From Ichthyophthirius multifiliis (lineage: Eukaryota; Ciliophora; Oligohymenophorea; Hymenostomatida): a stretch of 27,912 nucleotides of DNA. Positions within the stretch are counted from its first letter, which is position 1. Each line of letters starts with the position of its first letter. The position numbers were made by a program, and so were the translations under genes. The stretch covers positions 1 to 27,912 of the forward strand of contig NW_004086114.1 in the NCBI RefSeq assembly GCF_000220395.1. The letters are read 5' to 3'. The notes below the pieces were generated by a model. The model was not told the DNA's origin and did not search any database. It saw only the letters and a list, made by a program, of their open reading frames with translations. Positions 21,626-27,912 of this stretch are shown here, in pieces.

Positions 21626-24600
21626 CATTATAATAATTTATATTATTGTTTAGATTAATATTTAGACTTTTATTTTGATAAATATATATATTATTATTTA
21701 TATTATTGTTTAGATTATTTAGGCTTTTATTATGATAATTATTATTTAGATTATTATTTAAATAATTATTTAAATTACTACTATTATTATTTTTTTAATT
21801 ATTATTTAGACTATTTGTCATATTTTTTTTATTAATATTTTTTTCAATTATATTATATTAATTATTAATATTAGTATTAGTATTATCTTCATGATTATAT
21901 TAAATTATTTTTGCTAATTATTATTAAGAAAATGATTTTTTTAATTCTTCTTCTATTTCTATTTTATAAATTTTAGCTTGATTAGTTTATTATGCTGTTT
22001 TTGGTAATACCTATATTGGTAATTATTATAAATTTGTTGAATCTTGTTAATGTAATAAATTTGTATTTTAATGTTTTTTAGAATATATTTATTCTTAATT
22101 ATTTGTTAATGAATTATATAGGTATGATATTTATTACTATAATTATTAGCTATTATTTATACTATATTCTTATTATTTATTTTATTATTATTAATTAGTT
22201 AAGAAGTTTTTATTTTTCTTATCATTATCGAAAATTTTCTAATGTATATTCTATTATTATTATTATTGGTAGTTATCGTTTATAGATTTATTTAAAAAAC
22301 TATTTTAATTTTCTATTTTTTAATTTTCAAAATTTTAATTTTCTAAACTTTAAATATTATTTGAAAAAATCATTTAATTTTATAATTCAGATTTAACATT
22401 TTATTCAATTTATAATTTTAATTATTCGTTTATATTTGCGTTATTTTTTTTATTTTTATCTTCTAATTCTGTTTCTTGATAAAAATTAGGATTTTAAATA
22501 AAACTAGTCAAAGTTCCTCCGTCTAAATCATCAAAAATATTATATTTTGGTGTAGCTTATGCTGAATTAGGTTAGGAATTTCCTCCTGAACTAACCATTA
22601 AATCAGTTCCGCTATTTTTTTTATTTAAAGATAATTTCTAGACTATTTAATTAGTTTAATTTGACTATTAAATGATTTTAATAAATCCTTTATTTGGTGT
22701 AGGAGATTTATCTCTTTAATTTTTAGTTGCGAATTATTCATAGGGAGATTCCGGTTCTTATTAATCTGGTTATTATGTATCAAAATTTAATTAATTAAAA
22801 GAATTTCTACGAACTTAATATTAATTTAAATCATCATCAATATTTTAAATAGAATTATTTTTTTAAAGACTTATTTTTTAAAAAGACTCACTTTTATTTT
22901 TATTAAATGTTATACTTTCGTTGCATTTCTTGTTTTCAGTGATTTATAAACAATCGAGACTTTTAAGTGTATTTTCATCGTCATTACTACTTTTTTATAT
23001 TTGGTTTATTTATATTCTTTTTTAAGACATTGATTAGTATACTTATTATATTGATTGTTCTTCTTTTTATCACTTATTAATATATTTTCATCTAGTTCTT
23101 CTTGTTATTTTTCAATTATTTAAGTATTTTCATCATTTTAATCTATTTGTTCTTCATGTTCTTCTATTGTTTTAGCATTTTAATCTATTTATTGTTCTTC
23201 CTTTTTTTCAATTATTTAAGTATTTTCATCTATTTATTGTTCTTATATTTCTTCTTCTATATATCCTTCTGTTTATGCTAATTTTTTTGCTAAAATTATT
23301 TACTCATTATATGTGTTTTATAAAAGTTATAATTTTTCTTAAGCATATTGAATTTAGATAAGATTTTTATCCGTAATTTTTCTTTTTTATTAGTCAATTA
23401 GATTTTTTTTTTATAATTCAATTAATTTATTTAATTCCAAAAAGTTATTTTGAACCATTTTTTATTCGTTTTCGTATTAATTTTTAAGTGCTTTTTCCGT
23501 TTATTCATATTCTAGGGCTATTTTTTCTAATTCTTGTTATTCTTCTTGGTTGATTTTAGCTTAAATTTCATCAAATAATAGCTTATTGGTTTCAAAATTG
23601 TTCTATATCTCTAAAATTTTGACGTTATTTTAATTGTTTTACAGTATATTTTCGTATTTTAGTTTATTATAGTCTTTTTCGATTATTTAATTTATTAAAA
23701 TTTAATTTTTAGACTCGATTTAATTATTTTATGATTCTTAAGTTTCTATTAATTTCTCTTTTTCTAATAGTTGTTCAGTTTTTAAATCTTACTATAGTAA
23801 AAGTTCATTATATTCGTTTTCTAATTATATTATGTTTTATTAAGATATTTCTAGTTATTTTTTAATCATTTATTATTTTTATTCTTCTTCTTATTCTTCT
23901 TCTTCTTATTATTATTTCTATTTTATCAAATAATCATCGTCTATATTTACATTATTGTTATTTCTTTCTTCTTTTTTTTATATTTTTTCCTATTTATGAT
24001 TTTAGTCTTCTTATTTAAGTTTTTAGTCTTCCTATTTAGGTTTTTAGTCTTCTTATTTAGGTTTTTAGTCTTCTTATTTAGGTTTTTAGTCTTCCTATTT
24101 AGGTTTTTAGTCTTCCTATTTAGGTTGTTAGTCTTCTTATTTAGGTTTTTAGTCTTCCTATTTAGGTTTTTAGTCTTATTGCTATTAATTTAACTTTTAT
24201 TATATAGTAATTTCTTATTAATTATCTTAACTAATGACTTCTTCATTTTCATATTAAACTTGATGATTCTAAAAATATAAAAACTAAGTAAATTATTCTT
24301 AAAAGCCTTAACTTTACTTAACTTTATTAATCCTTTAAATTCTTTCGAAATCTGTATATACATGCACTTTTTAATATTCTGAATTGCAATTTTCCTATTA
24401 ATCTTCGCCTATATAATTATAAAAATCTCCCAAAGATCTACACCCATTTTTTAAATGAGGAACAAAGACTAGATTATAGAAATTTCTTAAGTTTTTGAAT
24501 TTTTTGTTTTTTTCTAAAATAAGATGTACTATTTTAATAATATAGCCTAGATTTCCTTTTGTGGTTCTTCCTTTTTCGTTAAAATAAAAAAAGGTATTTC

Positions 24601-25945
24601 TACTCATTTTTTATATAATTTTATTTTCTAAATTTTAAAAAGATTCTATAAAATTTTCTATTTCAACACTTTTTATAAAAAAACATTAAATTTGTTAATG
24701 TAAAATGTTATTCCATTCAAATTGGAAAAGAAAATCGATTAAAATTTCGGAAATTTCTTAATCCTTTATTTCTTTTTCAATTATTGGAAATTGTATTTGG
24801 ATTATTTGGCTAAAAAGTTCAATTATTTTTAATCTCTTAAATCCTATTTTTTATTCTTATTTATTAAAGGTTAGCATCTTTTTAAAAACTTTTATTTTCT
24901 CAAAAAGACATTATAAAAAAGGCATTTCTTGGTATTAATCAAGTATTATTTAGTAAAAATCAGTTTAATCTTGATAATTATTCTAAAAGTTTTATGATTA
25001 AATTGAAAAATATTAACATATAGAATATAATAGTTTACAATATTAAGTTTTATTTTACTCAATTTTATCGAAAAATATATTAAAAATTTCTTTTTGTGAT
25101 ATTAAATAATCCAATAATTATTTACCTTCAGCTATACTGAAATAATTATTTACAATATCAGTTAGCAAATCACAAGCGTAATCATTTTAAAGATTCTCCT
25201 TTATTAATTGTAATTTAATATCTAAATATTTTTCAAAAACACATTAATCTTTTAAACTCAATCTATTAAGCCAAAAAACAAAAACGTTATACAAAATGAC
25301 ATCTATATATATTTAAAAAATACAGATGAATTTATATATAATTAATATATGTATATATAAAAATATATAAATAAATATATATATATATTTATATATATAT
25401 ATATATTTTTTTTTACATATAGAATTATTTGCTATTTGTTTAAAAAATGCTTATAAAATCCATTAATTAGAAAATAAAAAATCCATCATTTTTATAGGTT
25501 CAACTGAAATTAAATATACTACTAAATCCTAAAAATATCCTATTAAAACATCATTTATGTAATTATCATTTTTTACAAAATTAAATAATTAATGCAAAAA
25601 TTCTTAACTTTGTCCGAAAAATTCTCGAATAATTTCAGGCATTTTATATTTAAATATATCATGGCTTACTAAAGGAAATTCATATCCTCTATCTACGTCT
25701 TATTCATCTGGGCTTATTATGGTAATGTATTCTATTAATAATTTAATTATTTTTTTTGAGTTTATGTTAAAGAAATATATTAGTTCTTTTTTTCTGTTTT
25801 ATATGTCAATTAATAAAAAGTATTGGTTTAACATTAAATGATTAAATTTATGCTCAAAAGGATGATCTTCTTATAAAATTTAATCTATTATATTTGTAGG
25901 AATTTATTATTATAAAAATGAAGTGGAAGATGAAGTCCAATACAT
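20937..25945 (-). CDS. SAPS-domain (PP6 regulatory subunit-like) protein with heptad repeats, coiled coil and Asn/Gln-rich tail
   Basis: A 1,613-residue protein in three exons (25945-25417, 25302-23043, 22989-20937) with in-phase GT...AG introns of 114 and 53 nt. Residues 1-540 resemble the SAPS domain of SIT4/PP6-associated subunits: MYWTSSSTSFLQQQIP at the start, FFNINSKKIIKLLIEYI, FQFEWNNILHQQIQ near residue 400, then GNLGYIIKIVHLILE and LKNGCRSLGDFYNY. Such proteins hold a PP6/Sit4-type phosphatase and direct it to substrates. Residues 553-615 are nine DQKPKQE heptads; about 620-920 is a Glu/Gln/Lys-rich coiled coil; from 930 the protein is Asn/Gln-rich with 28 Asn in a row at 1386-1413. 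Two Ser-Pro/Thr-Pro patches (PESPYEQ, DKSPTPNK) are possible phosphosites. Hundreds of Gln are TAA/TAG; the stop is TGA at 20939-20937. SAPS orthologues usually lack this long tail. Domain call fair, tail function unknown. Confidence 0.75.
21540..21623 (-). repeat. Poly-asparagine (AAT)n tract inside the SAPS gene
   Basis: Twenty-seven AAT codons plus one AAC on the minus strand give 28 consecutive Asn, followed by GAT and more Asn codons. It lies in frame within the third exon. Such tracts are length-variable by slippage and may be prion-like or disordered in the protein. Confidence 0.9.
23987..24175 (-). repeat. Nine in-frame 21-bp repeats encoding DQKPKQE
   Basis: Exactly nine tandem 21-base units (189 bases), each encoding Asp-Gln-Lys-Pro-Lys-Gln-Glu on the minus strand. 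The third unit has Gln for Lys, the eighth Leu for Pro, and the ninth reads DQNHKQE. Units alternate between TAA and TAG at the second Gln, so the array is not a single recent slippage product. Read on the plus strand it gives a meaningless Leu/Phe-rich frame. Confidence 0.95.
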
Positions 25946-27681
25946 TATTTACTTATTTATATAAATAAGTGTGTTTTTTTTATATTATTATTCTTGTTTA
26001 TATTAATAATAATTTTTTATTTAGTGATATTATTTTAATTATTTTTTATAAAATCTAAATTTATATTATTAAAATTAAATTAATATTAATATTAATTAAT
26101 ATATATAAATTATATAAAAAAAAATATAAATAATTATAATTATTACATATTTATTAATAATATATATAAATATTATAAATAAATATATATTTATATATCT
26201 TATTTAAGGATAATAGACACAATTTGTAAAAAAATTAGATAAAATAATTTTAATTTTTAAGATATATATAATTAATATTGTTATTTTGTTTAAAAATATA
26301 TTAATAGATTATTCAGCATTATGAATATAAAATAAATATTTTAAAATGATATTTAAAATTAAAATACAAATGAAAAAAATATATATTTTATTAGAATATC
26401 ATTTTAAATTAATGGAATAAATCTAATAATTTTAAATACGAAAAAAAATATAAATAATAAAATTATTTGTTGCATATTACTATTTTAAATATGTTTATAT
26501 TTTATTATTATAATAATTTATAATAAACATGTAAGTTTATATTAATAAAAAAGACTAAAAATAATTTTTAATTATATTTTTTTTTTTATAAAAAATATAT
26601 TAAGAAATAAAATTATAGCCTTAAATATTAATTATATATATATATAAATATATATAAATATATATATATATTAAATTATTTATATACATTTTACTGAATT
26701 CTTTTATAAGACACAATTCACAAAAAATAATAAAAAATATAAATCAAAATAAAAAGTAATATATATAAACTTAATTATAAATAAATATACAAATAATTAA
26801 ATATTTATTAATAAATAATTTAAGTAATAAATAAAAATAATTATTAATTAAATATGTAAAACATTAATGCATATAAATATTTTTATAAAAAATACTTTGA
26901 AATTATTATAATATGAATATTTTTAATTTAAATATAAATAATATATATTAATTTATATTAAATAAAATTAATTTTTATATGTATTAAATATTTTATATTA
27001 TTAAGAGTTTACATTTAGTTAATTTATAAAAAATAAATTATAATGAAATTTTTACAAATATTTAAAATAAATTAAAACAAAATTTTCATTTTTATTATGT
27101 ATAAAAATATAATTTTTGTTTTGTTTTGTTTTGTTTTGCTTTGTTTTTATAATTTAAATTTATTAAAGAATATAATTTTTAATTTTTTAAGGCATTAATT
27201 ATTATTAGATATTACGAAAAAAATACCAAATACTATAAAAATGTATATAATTTTTATATGATTGACATATATATTTTAGTAATTATTATTTAAATAAATA
27301 AAAATAAAATACATAAATATTTTTATTAATTAAATTATTTCGAAATTAAAATATAACAAAAAGTTAATATTCATTAACTTTATGAATAATTAAAAACTAA
27401 TATGAAATTAAATATAAATTCTAATAATAATATTTTTAATTTTTTTATAAAAAAATATATATTTTTTAAAAAACTTACATTTTTTATTTTTACAATAAGA
27501 TAAATAATTTATTTAATATATTATTATATTCATTTATTTAATTATATATTTGTAATATAAATAATAAATACGAAAATATTATTTATTATAAAATTCTAAT
27601 TTATATATTTATTATTTTTTTATAATTTACAAAAATAAAAAAATTATTAAATTAAAAAATTAAATATATAAATAAATAAAA
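25946..27681. other. A+T desert, no gene seen
   Basis: About 1.7 kb of near-pure A+T with AT runs (near 26635) and a TTTTG repeat (27113-27147). It must hold the promoters of the SAPS gene (-) and of the gene beginning at 27682 (+). No RNA gene or coding frame recognised. Confidence 0.6.
27113..27147. repeat. TTTTG pentanucleotide microsatellite
   Basis: About six tandem TTTTG units with one TTTGC interruption in the non-coding spacer. It is not telomeric: ciliate telomere units carry runs of G. Confidence 0.85.
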
Positions 27682-27912
27682 ATGTATAAAAGTTAAGGTA
27701 AAATAAGCAGATAAAAATTTGAATAAGAAATTGACGAAAACGAATTAAAACAATAAAATTCCACTTAAAAAAAACCAATTAAAGATACAATAATAAATAA
27801 AAAAAGTAAAAAAAAAAAACCAATAAAAATACTTAAAAAAAACAAAATAACATATAAAAATCTTAAAAAAATAAAAAAATAAAAATAGTATTAAAAAAAA
27901 TAAATAATAAAT
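27682..27912 (+). CDS. 5' part of a Lys/Gln-rich protein, cut by the window end
   Basis: An ATG in the usual A-rich context opens a frame of 77 codons that runs off the right edge without TGA. It begins MYKSQGKISRQKFEQEIDEN and is dominated by Lys, Gln (TAA/TAG), Asn and Ile, with two KKPIK motifs. Composition shifts away from the T-rich spacer toward purines at the ATG, as at the starts of other genes here. This could be a basic, possibly nuclear, N-terminus, but no family can be recognised, and an A-rich spacer read by chance is a real alternative. Confidence 0.4.

Noticed and set aside
23996-24193. Plus-strand FLVFLFR repeat protein
   Set aside because: It is the reverse reading of the DQKPKQE heptad array in the SAPS gene.
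27113-27147. Telomeric repeat
   Set aside because: The TTTTG unit lacks the G runs of ciliate telomeres and lies inside the window, not at a chromosome end.
1-27912. Virus-like or transposable element
   Set aside because: No reverse transcriptase, integrase, transposase, capsid or terminal repeats were recognised in any frame under the ciliate code.

Overview
The window looks like macronuclear-type DNA from a ciliate, probably an oligohymenophorean related to Tetrahymena or Ichthyophthirius. Three things seen in the sequence support this. The DNA is extremely A+T rich. Every convincing protein reads through many in-frame TAA and TAG codons placed where glutamine fits, and ends only at TGA. 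The genes carry short GT...AG introns, mostly about 46-130 nt. Read with the standard code the window looks almost gene-free; with TAA and TAG as Gln it holds 13 protein genes, one of them cut by the right edge. The lineage is an inference; the genetic code is read directly from several recognisable families.

Layout. 1-5.6 kb: an ARF/ARL GTPase with five introns (+), a SHAQKYF-type Myb-like protein (-), a B-box/beta-propeller protein (+) and a small single-pass membrane protein (+). 5.6-9.1 kb: nearly pure A+T with one small unknown gene (+, 7062-7454). 9.15-9.25 kb: a sharp G+C-richer island ending in T6 on the minus strand, a candidate structured RNA. 9.8-12.8 kb: three minus-strand genes, namely a small unknown protein, a Vma12/TMEM199-like V-ATPase assembly factor and a PTGES2/GST-like protein in eight or nine exons. 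13.2-14.0 kb: a COPI-associated-type membrane protein (+). 14.0-17.0 kb: a 3 kb A+T desert. 17.0-20.8 kb: an intronless, motif-less ARF-like pseudo-GTPase (+), a class I SAM methyltransferase (-) and an UNC93-like transporter (+). 20.9-25.9 kb: one 1,613-residue protein (-) with an N-terminal SAPS (PP6 regulatory subunit) domain, nine DQKPKQE heptads, a long coiled coil and an Asn/Gln-rich tail. 25.9-27.7 kb: an A+T desert. 27.7 kb to the end: the start of another gene.

Several products belong to endomembrane biology (ARF/ARL, pseudo-ARF, COPI-associated protein, Vma12, UNC93-like), but strands alternate and spacing is irregular, so nothing indicates an operon or cluster. The items most worth following up are the pseudo-ARF, the candidate RNA at 9.15 kb, the chimeric SAPS protein, and three genes whose reading frame slips by one base at an A/T homopolymer, which may be base-calling errors rather than biology. 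No virus-like element, CRISPR array, rRNA or standard tRNA was recognised.
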